Counted from the first letter of the stretch, positions 33,701 through 45,623 are shown. The stretch is 64,000 nucleotides of DNA from Thelephora terrestris (GCA_015956445.1 WIUZ02000004.1:1550001-1614000); one strand, 5' to 3'. Made by a program: numbers and translations. Notes: a model not told the origin generated them from the sequence alone.

Positions 33701-34915
33701 GGAGGCTGTTGTATATGTTCCTCCACATTTTTGAGGCCATGCTTCCGGACGAGCTCTAACGCTTGATCCTTTGAAGGTTTGTATCTTTGGCAAAGTCCAA
33801 CGTTAAAGGAGAGATCGACGCCTGCATTCTTAGCTTCCCGACGATATTCTCCGTCTGAATCCAGGATCGGGTATTCTCTACCCAGTCCAGATATTAGTAG
33901 GGTTAGATGTTGGGTACGTGCAAGGAGACGCTTGTCCCAGGCGGAAAGGACGCGTAGGGGAATACGCCTAGCCAGCTGAACGATGGGCAACGAGACAGAT
34001 ATCAGGAACCTGTCTTCACCCATACGTATAAGCCCTGGACGGTAGTCGTGCGCAATCGTCTCGAGGAAGTCCCTACAAAAGAGGTTCAGATGGGTCTGCA
34101 AAGCAGCAATGGAGGCCTTACTTCCTCAGCTGTTCAACCTCGAAGCGGGTGGGTTGAGAAAGGACAGCGTCGTACCCGTAGTCGAAGTCACCGTCGATAT
34201 CGTCTTCATCTGACGTCTCTTCTTCGTGTTCGTCTGAGCTTTCACCTTGACTTTCGGCGCGAGCTAGATCGAAGAAGAGCCTGCGAATCGTCTCTTGAAG
34301 CGTGCGCGATGGTCGGTCTGTGATACCCTGGATAACTGTGGCGACATAGTCAGGAATTCCGTTCGCCTCGAGTGCGAATGCGTAGAATTGGTGGCTCTCT
34401 GGATAGTCCGAGGTGTCTTGACGTGGATCAATGAATTGGAAATATCTCCGTGGGGACGGCCTCACTTACCAGAAGCGAGGAGATTGATGGTAACAAGATG
34501 GTGATTCGCCCTTAGGATGACAAACTCTACAGATCCTTCATCGTCCCCGGAACGCAATCCTTTGAAGACACATGGGTCAATGTTTCCGAGCAGACTGGGC
34601 ACAATTCTACACACTGTTAAGCCGGTGGTTATGGAGGGAGAATCCGGTCGATTTCAGCTCCTCCAGGTCGGCCATGAATCTTCTGCGCCCCCTTAGCGGC
34701 TTAGCAGAGGTTTGTGGCATTTGAGCTTGGGACGTGGTTGGAGGTTCTGATTGAAGGATGGCAGGATTTACGTCTACCGCCCCAGATAATAGTGTGGCTT
34801 GATGTCTGTCTTTGAGGGGTTCGCTGATTCTCGGCTTCTTCGGGACACCCTCTTGTTGGGTGAGATCCGCAGCTGAGGGAGTTCTCTTTGCAGAAGCGCA
34901 AGCGATAACAGGCAT
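30730..34915 (-). CDS. PARP catalytic domain fused to ubiquitin-conjugating (E2) domain
   Basis: Sixteen exons: 34915-34615, 34559-34470, 34416-34122, 34072-33292, 33238-33107, 33051-32857, 32798-32757, 32706-32591, 32543-32476, 32421-32300, 32249-32214, 32162-32105, 32049-31866, 31813-31120, 31054-30891, 30826-30730; 1124 aa. After a disordered N-terminus comes a large domain ending in a Cys-rich element (RYCLVCHKTIDT, KPYVCNNHLCAYQYY). The PARP core has AFHGSALKNWHSIIRHGLWF (His about 717), GGVYFAKEGTTSLGSYAHGG (Tyr about 748), NDRHLT-like loop sequence lost to an intron, and VADTTWIVCRYLLV, where Thr sits at the place of the catalytic Glu. The E2 domain follows a linker: LGELGWYIPPEFIEDNLYQW, RFPPSFPHSPPFFRILKPRF and the active-site region GGGSICMDLLTTDGW (Cys about 1051), as in UBE2Q. 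Such PARP-E2 fusions are known in fungi; the substrate is unknown. Confidence 0.9.
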
Positions 34916-35194
34916 GTACAGGAGCGACAGGTCGCAGCAAGTCGTGGGCGCGAAAGACTACCTACAGGCCCAAACGTGGCCTAAATCCAAATATCCATCC
35001 CGAAGCACACGCGACGCGATCGGACGCAGTGGCGTGGAGTCACAATCCCCCTAACATTTATTTGAACTTCCCACGATTACAGGATCATAACATTCGTCGA
35101 GGCAGCAAACGAAACGAATTAGATACAGAGGAGAATACGGTACCATCGGATGAAACACTAGTTCTACAAACGCCGAGGGGAAAGAGCGACGATT

Positions 35195-36133
35195 CTAACA
35201 GCTGTCGAACTCTCGTCTGAGAGCCAACGTCCAAGCCCAAATAAAGTACAGCACACCTGCGGGAAACACGCAGCTCCATGCTACGGCGTTCCAATCCCAT
35301 CTCCTCCCACCCCAACGGCGAAGACTGAGCCGATCTGGGTCTTCCTTCCCACCAACGATGTTGCTGGTGACCCACAACTGGACAGCTCGAGAACAGCACG
35401 TTGTTGTTGCAATTACGGCCCAACATATTGCAGGCCGCCTTCTTGCATCAAGAACGCTCAAAGTTATCTGCGTAGCAGGCCAGCATATCGCTTGCAAAGC
35501 TAGGAGTCGGATGAGGGTGGGGAGTGGAGTGTAGTAAACACGCCATCTTCGCAGCAAGCCGGTTGTCAGCGCCAAGCACTGATATCCGGTTAGAATCGCC
35601 TATTTGTGTCGTCAGTAAAGACACGAACAAGGATGCAACAAAGGCTCACCCATAGGACAGAAACGATAAAGTCGATCCGATGACCAGCCGATTGTTGAGG
35701 AGGAAATATAGCACAGAAAATGTTGTATAGCGTTCCGAGAAAAGCAGGAACAATCGAGAGCCAGCGTGAAAAGGAAAAGAGCAATGGGGTGAGACGCTGT
35801 TGCAGTGTTGTCGGAGGGATCAGTGGCCCAGAGGAATTGACGATACGAGCAGTGGGGAGTTGCCGCAACTGTGACGAATGGAATGACAAATGATTTGCAT
35901 TGCGACGTGGAGGCAAGGCGGGCACATACAGGCTGATCTTCGCTCTCTGTTTCCGTCTCTCCTGCACCGAGTAACCCGGGAGTGGTCGTTATCGTCTTTG
36001 GTTCGCAAGCTTTGGTGACCATAAGCCGCGACCGTAAGCTTGCGCTGCTTGATATACGGGAGTAAATGACTGTGCCTTCGTCGTCGTCGTCATCCTCGTC
36101 TGAGACAAACTGAACACCACGGTGATAAGGCAT
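35195..36133 (-). CDS. EOS1: N-glycosylation protein Eos1-like, ER membrane
   Basis: Three exons (36133-35930, 35868-35650, 35599-35195) give 275 aa. Eos1 is an ER membrane protein needed for normal N-glycosylation and oxidative-stress tolerance in yeast; its reaction is not known. The N-terminus is acidic (FVSDEDDDDDEGTVIYSRIS). Four hydrophobic segments follow: WLSIVPAFLGTLYNIFCAIF, the segment ending IDFIVSVLW joined to AILTGYQCLALTTGLLRRW, then TLIRLLALQAICWPATQITL and VIATTTCCSRAVQLWVTSNI, the last two being the family hallmark. The C-terminus ends in AGVLYFIWAWTLALRREF. The 5' frame has no ATG upstream of 36133. Divergent from the second MIF4G-like/BTB gene. Confidence 0.85.
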
Positions 36134-36477
36134 GGGCACCGCGGGTGTGCCGGGTGACTAGGCGAGGGTGACGGAGAATGACTGAATCAGGGGGGGGGGG
36201 GGGTTGCGAGACTAAGCGAACGAAGATGTGAATCAGCCAGTTGACTCTTGAAGCATATGTAGCCTGGAACACCAGCGCAGATGTGTCATCCGTTGCACAT
36301 CACCCTTGCAAATCTGACGCAAACGATGACGAGGATCTCGGACGACTTTACCTACTGCGAAGCGCGAAATGAGTGGTGGCACAGCAGGCGCGTGTGCTGC
36401 CGTCACTGCTGATCACGGAAATCCAAATCCAATCCCAATACAACGGCTGCTACACCGGTACCTGCCTACCCACGACA
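36134..36477. promoter_or_regulatory. Divergent promoter region with a 14-G homopolymer
   Basis: 344 bp between EOS1 and the MIF4G-like/BTB gene. A run of 14 G on the plus strand spans 36190-36203, 57-70 bp upstream of the EOS1 start, so it is a C tract in the EOS1 leader or core promoter. Two weak ATGs lie ahead of the chosen BTB start at 36478 (for example the one in frame at about 36373). Confidence 0.5.
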
Positions 36478-38313
36478 ATGGTAGCTGTATCCGACTCAAC
36501 TAATCCCGCCCACCAATCCCAGCCTCAGCAACCAACTTCGTCTCTGCTTAACCGACGCATACGCTCTGTGATATCTGACGTCAATTCCACGAATACAGAG
36601 AGGATCGTCTCAGAACTCATCTCATGGATCGGCTACGACGAGGAAACAGACCCATCACTATTGCAATTCGTGGCGGACACAATACTCGAGGTTGTCACGG
36701 AAAGGTTGGGTAGGCAGTCCTCGGATCTCGCCCGCATTTCGTATGAGCTGTCCGTCGCTATGCCAGCATACTGCCGAATCCTCCAATCCCGACTCCAGTC
36801 CCAGTTTCTGGAGAGTGTTCAATTCCTCGCCACTCATAGGACGGCGGAGCAGGGAAGTTGGCCCGAACTCATTGCGCTTATTGGCTTTGTTGGCGAGTTA
36901 TGCTCGACCAAAGTAGTATCTCCAACAGTACTGCTGGACGCCTACCTCCACCACTTGTCCAGGCAATCGAATAGGTCCGAGCTCGAACTGGAGGCCATCT
37001 GCGCGTTGTTCAGCGCAGCCGGGTCCCGTTTGTGGGACGATCCTCACACGAGCGAGGTTTTGACCAGGGAGGTGCAGTCCCTCCAGGAGATCTATGAGCA
37101 GGGTAATGTTTCACCACTGCTATCGAAGAGACTAGCGGTGGGCGTTTCCAGAATCTTGTCGTGAAAGTGAGACTAAAACTGCGCAATCTTTCAGGACGTT
37201 CTCTTCTTCCACTCAGCAGGGTGGATAGACGACTCTGGATTCAGCGTACCACCTTCTCCGTCAACAACTGTAGGACCCGGAGACACACCTTTCGTCAACC
37301 CCGATATCCCGCCCCCGGACAAATGCAACATCACACCGAGACATCCAGACTTCTACCTGCCATCTGGAGACATCGTCTTTGTTTGCCGGGCGCTCCTCTT
37401 CCGTGTCCACTCCGACCACCTCTGCCGTAGTTCCACAGTTTTCGCAGACATGGTCGAGAAGTCCAAGGGCAGAAACACCCACAAGTCAGACGGGTGCCTG
37501 TGCATCCACATGTACGAGGAACCAGAGGATTTCACCGTCCTCCTGCAGGTTCTATACAATCCAGGGTGAGTCTACAGGTGGAGCGCACACAATCTAGACT
37601 TGCTTAGCATGAGCGTCTCTAGGTTCCCCAGCAGGCATCAGACACCTAATTTCACCGTCTTCTCTTCCATCCTCCGCATGACAACCTCCTACCAGATCAA
37701 CAGCGTCCGCGAGCAAATTCTTGAAGATCTTCTTGCCGCATATCCGAATACCTTTGAGGCATATGAACAATCAGAAACACTAGGGGAAAGCGTTTTTGGA
37801 AACCCCAAACCACACCCGAACGCTGTTCTCAAACTATTCGAAGCCTGCAACGTCGCCTTCGCCCTCCCGTTTGCATACTACCGAGCCTGTACAGCGGGTA
37901 CTTTGGCACTGACCTCCGTGGAACCCGCATTACGCCTTCCACCCAGGATCCTCGCCGCGGCCGTGATCGGTCAATCTCGCCTGAAGGCCAGAGAACTCCA
38001 AGTCGTCCGACAATTACTTTTCGACCGCCCGACCAAGATGTTCTCTTGCAGCAGCTGGCTTTGCCCGGGCTCGCACGAGACGAACCACAAATGGTCAGGT
38101 CAGACGAGCCCCTACGAGCGGTTGTTCAACTCTATTTCCTCCCAAGCGAGCGAAGTGGACATGGCTGTATCGATCTTGGAGACCAAAATCATTACGGACA
38201 GTGCCTTTTGCGCCAGGTGCTTGGAACGGTTCAATGTTTGTTTGAGGGGTACCAGAGAAGAGATTTGGGGAGGCCTACCTCGGATGTTCGGTTTGAACCC
38301 GTGGTCAAGCTGA
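36478..38313 (+). CDS. MIF4G-like / BTB-POZ two-domain protein (paralogue of the 8.6-kb gene)
   Basis: Three exons (36478-37137, 37195-37565, 37623-38313) give 573 aa. The N-terminal helical domain matches the paralogue in order and spacing: LLNRRIRSVISDVNSTN, LLQFVADTILEVVTERLG, SWPELIALIGFVGELCST and LEAICALFSAAGSRLWDD, again MIF4G-like. The BTB domain starts at PDFYLPSGDIVFVCRALLFR (about residue 275) and ends FTVLLQVLYNPG. The C-terminal domain shares FSSILRMTTSYQINSVREQI, ACNVAFALPFAYYRAC and FCARCLERFNVCLRGT with the paralogue. Exon 1 was ended at GCG|GTGGGC, not at the later stop, because this gives phase 0, a 57-nt intron and the same exon boundary as the paralogue. Function unknown; see findings. 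Both copies have intact frames, so both are likely expressed genes. Confidence 0.86.
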
Positions 38314-38644
38314 GGTTGAGAAGATAATCGCAGGCATACGTATTTTACGATTCGATGGTCAATACAAGAAACTGAGCATTGTCGTCACCGGTTATACAAA
38401 GCACTATGAGGCCTCCTGCCGTTTGACTGGGGTCCGACGGGATCGACTCAATGCAAGGTTGCAATCTTCCCGATCGGTGAGGAGTGTAGTGCATTATTCT
38501 ACGATTATCACAGCGTGGCGGCTAGTCCCTCTAACTAGTCAGAGTAGTGAGAGTACTTGCTGTGTTATTATATATACGGTTAGGAGGGAAGGAGAAAAGC
38601 AATGTCCTTCACAATGACACCAAAAACACAGACGATATGACCCT

Positions 38645-40942
38645 CTATGGAACCATAGCCTGAGCCATTGCAGAGAACGCTTGTTTCCGCTCAGGGTAGT
38701 TCTGTAGTTGAGCATTAGTTAACGGCCAAATTTCCGGCCGCGACGACTTACCTCGAGGAAGGTCTTTTGAGCGATCGAGGCGTACATGTAAGTGAGGGTG
38801 TTCGCAAGTTCAGGCTCGCTCCTGGCCAATTCTAACTGTCGCTTGAACAATTCCACGGCCGTGTCAATCTTACTCTGCTGCAGACTGAGCTGAGCGAGGG
38901 TAGCGACAGCAGCTTCGCACTCCGGATCGATCTCCAACGCCTCTTGACAACATTTCTCAGCAGCTCCAATATCCTGTTTCCATTGGAACAAAGCGAGACC
39001 CTTGTTCACCATGGGGAGGACGTTTTGTCGAGTTCTAGGGAAAATATCGGAACACGATACATATCAATCACTCATTCATGACTGACTTTGTTTTCTCCAG
39101 TTCAATTGCGCGGTCAAACTTGTCAATGGCGTCCTGGAAACGACCTTGATCGAGGAGCAGTTCACCGCTGCAAAGTACTGTCGGTAAAGGGGGGTCGTAG
39201 AGCGAGAAAGGCACGTACTAGTAGTTAGGTGGTTCACTTCGCTCAGGGAACGCTTTCAGGGTCTTCCTGAATGTGGCCATACTATTCGCAATTTGGCCCT
39301 CCTTGTATTGTGCAACGGCGAGTTGTATGTGACTGAATACAAATTGGTCGTCCAGGAGAGTGGACTTGTTATAGTTCGCGGCCGCTTGCTTGAAGTCGTT
39401 CATGATGAAGTGCACTGGTTGTGAGGTAAGTGGATGATATCGGGGAGATAGAATTTCGCTGACCCTGCCCACGGTGGTAGTAGATATCAGGGTCGTTCGG
39501 ATTGTGCTTGATAGCCTCCTCGAAGGCCTCAAACGTCCTCTCGGGGTTACCCTGTTCCATGTACACACTCGCGATTTTGACCCACGATTGAGCAAATGAA
39601 GGAATGAGTTTGATGGACTCGAGGAGGTCCTCTTCTGCACCCTTCACGTCATTGATCAAGAACCTGTGGGGGAAAAGATTAGAGGCGCTTTCAGAAATAA
39701 CGAAAATGCTGACTTGAAGGTTCCACGGAGGTTGAGAGCCTCCGCTTTGAGTGTATCATTTGAGAGTCCCTCTTCGAGAGCACCCATAACAAACGACCAG
39801 GAGTGAGTATAATCGGCGACTTGAAGCGCATTTAGAGCACTGATCAACGCATTATCTGCGATCGTTGGCTCCTCTGGCAATGGTGGTAGAGGGCGGGTAC
39901 GGAACGCCGAGAAGTACGCGGAAATGAAGGTATAAGCGGGGAGATGTGGGTCACGGGTCTATCAAAATCGTCAACGCTGTCAACTGCAGGGAATACCGAG
40001 TGTGGACCTTGATGATTTCCGCAGCTTTCGCTGAGGAGAGCTTCTTCAACACACGTTCTACAGCCTGAGCAGCTTTTTCGTTTTGGAATCCATCCAAAAT
40101 CGTGGCAGTAGTGTAATCTAGGTGTTCAAGTGAATAAAGGTGAGATGCGGCGAAGAAAGCCGTGAACCGACCCCTCAGCGCCTCCTCCAATCGGTCGAGG
40201 GCTTCCAAGGCGTTCGCCCGTCGGTTGATGGCCTTGACATAGTCCTTGTTTAGGGCAATTGCCTTGTCACAGTCCTCAATGATGAGGTCGAACTGGGGAG
40301 GTTTCATATTCATGTAACCTTCGTTCCTGGTCAGCACATGACCGGGGGCTCAGGCTCCGGTGAACTCACAAGCGCCACGATTACTGTAGTATACGGGTTC
40401 CTCTGTGGGAGAAACGTTGATTGCACGAGTGTAGAACTCTGCAGCCTGCTCAAAACTGTCTTTTTGATAATGATCATTGCCCTTTTTCTTCAATGCGGCG
40501 GCAAGTTTCACTCGCTCCTATGATTCCGCATCAGAACGCTTTGAACGTAATTTCGATCACGAAACACACACCTCGGACGGCATGGTCTCGAGTTGTTCCT
40601 TGGTCAGAACACCAAAGTCTAGAGGAGGAAGAGCGGGGAGTCAACTTCTCCTGAAGCGAGAGCCCTTGCTTGGATGGGAGGCTCACTGGGTTGGTTTTCG
40701 ACCGGAATCTCCTCAATGACAGAACCGGACTCGACGTCATTAGGCCTGGGCTTAACAGACTTCTTCCTTCTGTCCTTCTTGTCCCCAGGGGATTTGGGGG
40801 GCGATGAAGCCGAGGCGTAGAGTGCGACTCCACCCGCCGCGACGGCGAGAGCGGTACCGATGAGGATGGCACGTTTGTTCTCTGTAACGAACGACTGCAC
40901 ACGGTCAGCAAAGCCTTGAGTTGTCGAGTCCGCGTTAGACAT
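38645..40942 (-). CDS. TOM70: Mitochondrial import receptor Tom70 (TPR)
   Basis: Outer-membrane receptor that takes hydrophobic carrier precursors from Hsp70/Hsp90 and hands them to the TOM pore. Eleven exons: 40942-40687, 40618-40572, 40517-40370, 40318-40172, 40117-40008, 39958-39714, 39663-39464, 39414-39219, 39167-39087, 39034-38752, 38701-38645; 589 aa. The N-terminal anchor [20 protein letters not shown] (about 25-44) is followed by a charged linker. TPR repeats start at [20 protein letters not shown] and [20 protein letters not shown]. Further signatures: [55 protein letters not shown] and [18 protein letters not shown]. The first intron was placed at CCCA|GTGAGC (68 nt) because only this restores the frame into [16 protein letters not shown] mitochondrial carrier gene lies 5 kb away, a possible client, though linkage proves nothing. 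Confidence 0.94.
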
Positions 40943-41091
40943 GACGGAGAAGGACGGCCGTAAGAAGGGACAGGGTTCGGGATTGAAGAGGGACTTGTAC
41001 CCGCTCTCACACGCGCCTTGACGTATTTTGCTGGCAGGCGATCACGTGTTCGGCATGTAAAGCAATTTATTTCAACCCGGAGTCCGGGGTG

Positions 41092-42995
41092 CTAAATAGG
41101 CCGGTGGTCATCCGAATACCCCCTCGCAATTCCACTGCGTCCCTGCTCCAACGTTGATGGCATATCTTGACCAACTCTCGTCTCCAAACCACGATATGTC
41201 CTATCTTTCAAGAATTGCGCTGTAGAGGTACGCTAAGGTACGGGGTGACTAGTTTCGGGTATTCCACGCACCTGCCGCACTGTCTCGTAAGATAGAGACA
41301 ACACCCTCGTTGTTGCGGAGAGCAACTGCAGAAGAGGTCTCATCACTAACGGGTGGTGCTCCACTCCCAAATCGCTTTGCTTTCCGGTACTTTCCGGTCA
41401 CGAGGGAGAACTCTGGCCGTTGTCCATCTTCATCGCTGTCGACGTCCTCGACTGGCAGTGACATGCATCGGGACGTCGTTATCCCAAGATGTTCCACATC
41501 ACGCACCTGAAGCAACATCTCTCCCCAATAAGAGACCGAAATCTAGGATGTACTCTCCCGTCCAGGATCTATCAGCGCCTATGGCGATCTCAAGCTCGAA
41601 CGGGGTTATTATTGGCTTAAAGAACTCCTGAATGATACGTCAATGACTAAATATGTTAACGGGGGTGGTGGGGACGAACCCTCGAGTCAATTAGACTGTT
41701 CTCGGGACAAGCAACGAGGACAAAGCACTCGATCTCGAGAAAGTTCGCAAGTTTCGACGGATTGAGTTTTCCCACACTGATGGTGTAGCTCTTCTTCTGG
41801 GCCCGAACTAGCAGCTTTCGTATCCGTGAAATCAACGGAAGGTAAGAGGCTGAACCGGACTGGTGAGCAGAAGGGCATAGGCAGTAACTGGAGGTTCACA
41901 GACCAACCCCCAACGTTCCCACCAGAATCCCAAAAACATCTGCATCTCTGGCTTTCTGCACAATCGCATAGCGCCTCATGAGAAGCTTGTTTGTAAGACG
42001 GGACTCTATCCTTGCTTGCCGTGAGACAGGGTCGTAAGCGTGTATCTATGAACACACAGCTTAGCCCCCGCAGTGTGGTGATAAATATATAAAAATAAGT
42101 ACCTCTGATGACCCGTGAGTAACGAGCAGATTCGTCAGGGACAGGCTCTCGGGACCAACATATAGAATAATGTCCTCTGCAACCTCATCGGTCGCCCCCA
42201 CTCTCTGGTTTTCCCCTACTCTACGTGCAGGCTGCCCCAGGGGTTCGGCTTTGAGGATGATCTTACGATACTGAACGGGGCGACCCAAGGTGATGTACAG
42301 CCGTTCGGCAATCTCAGTTGCCTTATGTGAATACACAACGTCACATCGCAGGAGGACACGCTCCACAGAGCATGCCCGAGATGATTCACGTATTGAATTG
42401 GTGAGCTCCGCGACGCAATTCAAAACATCGATTGGCTTGCGGCCGAAGACGTAGATCACGGGTATCTGGGACGTCCTGATAAAGGGGGGTGAAAATCTGA
42501 TTGATCATCGGGGAGAGGCAGACGTACTGGCTGAGGCATGCATGTCCGTAATGAACGACAACGTCAGCATTGATATGCTGCGAAGCAACCTCGTCTACAC
42601 AACAACTAAGGTTCTGTGAAACTGACTAGTCTCCGTTGAGTGATCTGACTGACCTTCCGTACGATGTGTCGGCGAGGGTATACAGGCCGATTTCTTCTCC
42701 AAGTCTAGATCTCAAAACTTTGAAAAGGGGAACGGAGTCTCCCAGCAATTCATCGGGGAACTGGAGTGCAACCTTGTACGACACTGATCAGCCACTCCCG
42801 GGAATTCCAGAAGAGGACTGGACGAACGCATTTGTAACCTCCCTTGACGATTTCATCCACTGTTCGCACGACGTCGTAGTACTCGGCGAACTCGTCCTCG
42901 GACAAGGATGAAGTGGAGACGTCGGGCAAGACGTCGATTTTTCTAGAGATTATCGTCTCTCCGGAGTTCGAAAAAGATGTTGTTGATTCCGTCAT
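41092..42995 (-). CDS. DPH2: Diphthamide biosynthesis protein 2
   Basis: Partner of Dph1 in the radical-SAM type [4Fe-4S] enzyme that puts the 3-amino-3-carboxypropyl group on a His of elongation factor 2, the first step of diphthamide synthesis. Nine exons: 42995-42828, 42772-42654, 42605-42528, 42475-42103, 42045-41904, 41849-41680, 41627-41507, 41451-41272, 41219-41092; 492 aa. Signatures: [60 protein letters not shown] (cluster Cys), [103 protein letters not shown] and the C-terminal [12 protein letters not shown]. Start [13 protein letters not shown] was chosen; upstream in-frame Met codons lie in unconserved sequence. It diverges from the F-box/WD40 gene with 204 bp between starts. Confidence 0.94.
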
Positions 42996-43199
42996 TCCGG
43001 ATACTGTGTTCGGCATCCCCCGTTGAGCAACGATCCAATATTCATCTTCCATTTCCGCCCTGGTGGCATCTTGGGCCCAGCGGATCGACAGTGGTGTGTC
43101 CGGAAGTCGGTCAGTGACCACGAAGAGGACCAGGTTCATTCATCCTTTTACTCGGTTCTTATACCTTGTTCTTTGACCAGACGCCACGACACCGTCACC

Positions 43200-45257
43200 A
43201 TGACTCACCTCGTCCCGCAACCCATCCACTCCGCCACCGACCTCGCCCGCACAATGTCAGACCGAGAAAGAGAAGGTGGTGGCATCGTCGCAAAGTTGTT
43301 CTTGGTACTAACACAGCCGTGGTGGATAGACCTTGCATACCTTCTCCTTCAATCACTCCCGAGATCCCGTCTTGCTGGAGTTCGTGACAGGATCAATCAT
43401 TTGCTCGAGTTTGACATTCTTGGAGTGCGTTTTTCCGCATAGCAGACTCTTTACTTTCTGAGCCCTTCACAGCTTTTGCCCGACGAAATTGCCCTCTATG
43501 TTCTTTCATGCCTCCCGTGGCAATCGCTGTTGTGTTGTTCTGCCGTGAACCGTCGGTGGCGCGCTCTTGCCGATGATTCCTCGCTCTGGAAAACATTATG
43601 TCGAGTTCGGGGCATCGAATGGAGACAACCCTTCAGACACATCAACATATCCGCCCTCTTCATGTCTCCGGCATTGGAATCACCCGCAGGCAGCGACGAT
43701 GAAGGGATGGGCGACGAAATCTATAGCTCGTCTTTTGAACCAGGTTCTAGATCCAGGAATCCGAATCCCACCGGTGGAGTCCCTACCAGCCCTAATTTCG
43801 GTTCCCTGGTCAACTACACCCCCACCTTCAAGCGAGTTGCCGTTGGAAACAACCGACATTCCGCTCCTTCTGCCCTCCGAACACCATCCAGCTTTCTGCC
43901 AAACTACAAGCTTTTGCACCAAACTCACACTCGGCTCTATATGCGTTTCTTGTACTCTTCGTACCGTCTTTCCACCCTACAGACAAGACCAAGTGGACGA
44001 CGGAACGAACAGGCCGCAGCTAATCTGCACACAAGCACAATATACTGCCTTCAACTATACACGAACCCCCAAACCGGTGTCCAGACCTTATTCACCGGCT
44101 CAAAGGACAAGTCCATTCGTGAATGGGATCTTCAGACGTCTCAAATCATCAGGATCGTTCACAGCATCCACCTGGGAAGTGTTCTTAGCCTTGCTGCGCA
44201 CGGCAGGTTCCTTTGCAGTGCTGGAAGTGATTCGAGGGTTTGCGTTTGGAACTTGACCGAGAACGCTCCATTTTCTGTCATCCATGATCACACGGACAGT
44301 GTCCTGTCGGTCAGGCTCGATGAGAAGCGTCTCGTATCGTGTTCCAAAGGTATGCCAACCGGTGAAGAGATTGTGATCCCGGCACTGACGACTGTTTCCA
44401 AGACGAGACCGTCCGCACGTATCTATTCCCGAATGTGGTACCCCACCTAATCCTCGAGGGCCACAGGGCTGCGGTTAATGCAGTTGCCCTTGCGGGTGAT
44501 CTCTTAGCTTCCGCTTCCGGTGACAGGTCTATCCGAATTTGGAACGCAGAGACCGGAAATTTGGTTCGGGTTTTCGAGAACCACCACAACAGGGGGTGCG
44601 TGCTTATAGGCTTGACACGCGTGCGAGCTCACGGAACTCCTCAGCATCGCTTCAATCGATTTCCGTCCTCCATATATTCTCACTGGCTCATCTGACATGC
44701 ACATCCGGCTGATCGACATCAACACTGGTAAAGGTTGGTCTACAAGCGAAGAATTCGATGCTGTGACTTCTCCCGACGGATCACCCACCCCTGAAGCCGA
44801 TTTGGAACTCGTGACATGCGTCGACGAGGAGTACATGTCCCCTTCGATCTCAGGTGTATGCAAAACATGTGGCCATGGCGTGGTATTGGGTGCCAACGCT
44901 CCCGGTATCATACCCGGTCAAGCTGGAATGCTTCGCCTGAAGCGCTGCCTCAACGCCCACACCGACCTTGTGAGGAGCGTTTGCATGAACGAAGAATGGG
45001 TCGTCAGCGGTAGCTACGACTCCATCGTTAAGATATGGAACAGGAAGACTGGAGCGTTTATCGGAGATCTTACGGGTGGCCACACCGGGCGCGTCTTCGG
45101 CATCGGTTTCGATTGCACAAAGGTTGTCTCCGTAGGAGAGGATCAAGTTCGTGATTGTTCACAATTCACTGCTCCCCGCGATGCTCAAGCATTTCTCTAG
45201 CGTATTTGCGTTTGGGATTTCGCGCATGGCATCGACACCTCATTTATCAAATTATGA
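43200..45257 (+). CDS. F-box / WD40 protein, SCF substrate receptor type
   Basis: Five exons (43200-43424, 43473-44349, 44403-44595, 44645-45146, 45201-45257) give 617 aa. A helical leader of 75 residues precedes the F-box LLPDEIALYVLSCLPWQSLL with CCSAVNRRWRALADDSSLW (about 76-114), which should bind Skp1. A Ser/Pro-rich spacer follows, then YKLLHQTHTRLYMRFLYSSY and at least six WD40 blades: TLFTGSKDKSIREWDL, RFLCSAGSDSRVCVWNL, RLVSCSKDETVRTYLF, LLASASGDRSIRIWNA, YILTGSSDMHIRLIDI, EWVVSGSYDSIVKIWNR and KVVSVGEDQRICVWDF. An insertion with CKTCGHGVVLG (a CxxC pair) lies between blades. The layout fits Met30/Cdc4/beta-TrCP-type ubiquitin ligase receptors; the exact orthologue cannot be set by eye. 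The third exon donor (GG|GTGCGT) restores NRGIASIDFRP. Confidence 0.9.
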
Positions 45258-45531
45258 TATTGTATAATGATTCAAGACTCAGTGGAGGTTTTTTATTCTC
45301 TGACCCAACCCTTGAACGGACTACGCAGCAACCTCCCATCTTTCATTCATGGGGACCGTCGTTGATCCGACTATCAGCTTTGTGTTCAACTGTAGCACTA
45401 CAACAACCATTCCTTACTCTTTATGAACATGCGTAAAATACCAGAAGGGTCAGAAGGTACACATAGAACGGATGTTGAAGATGCCCAGGAGCTCGTGTCG
45501 CCTCAAGCTTTCTGATCCACCCTCACCCCAA

Positions 45532-45619
45532 GCATTAATGGGGTAGTGGTAACCTGGGTCGTTGCCACCAAGCGGCGCGCAGCGTCGACCCGCCGGGGGT
45601 TCGATTCCCTCTTAATGCA
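45532..45619 (+). tRNA. tRNA-Gly (GCC anticodon) with a short intron
   Basis: A cloverleaf can be drawn by hand: acceptor stem GCATTAA pairs perfectly with TTAATGC (45612-45618) plus discriminator A. The D arm is GGGTAGTGGTAACC. The anticodon stem GGTCG pairs with CGACC only if about 17 nt (ccaagcggcgcgcagcg) after the anticodon are taken as an intron at the canonical position after base 37. The loop reads TT-GCC-A. The T arm has GGGGTTCGATTCCC. After removing the intron, 71 nt remain, normal for tRNA-Gly. Confidence 0.88.
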
Positions 45620-45623
45620 GAGC

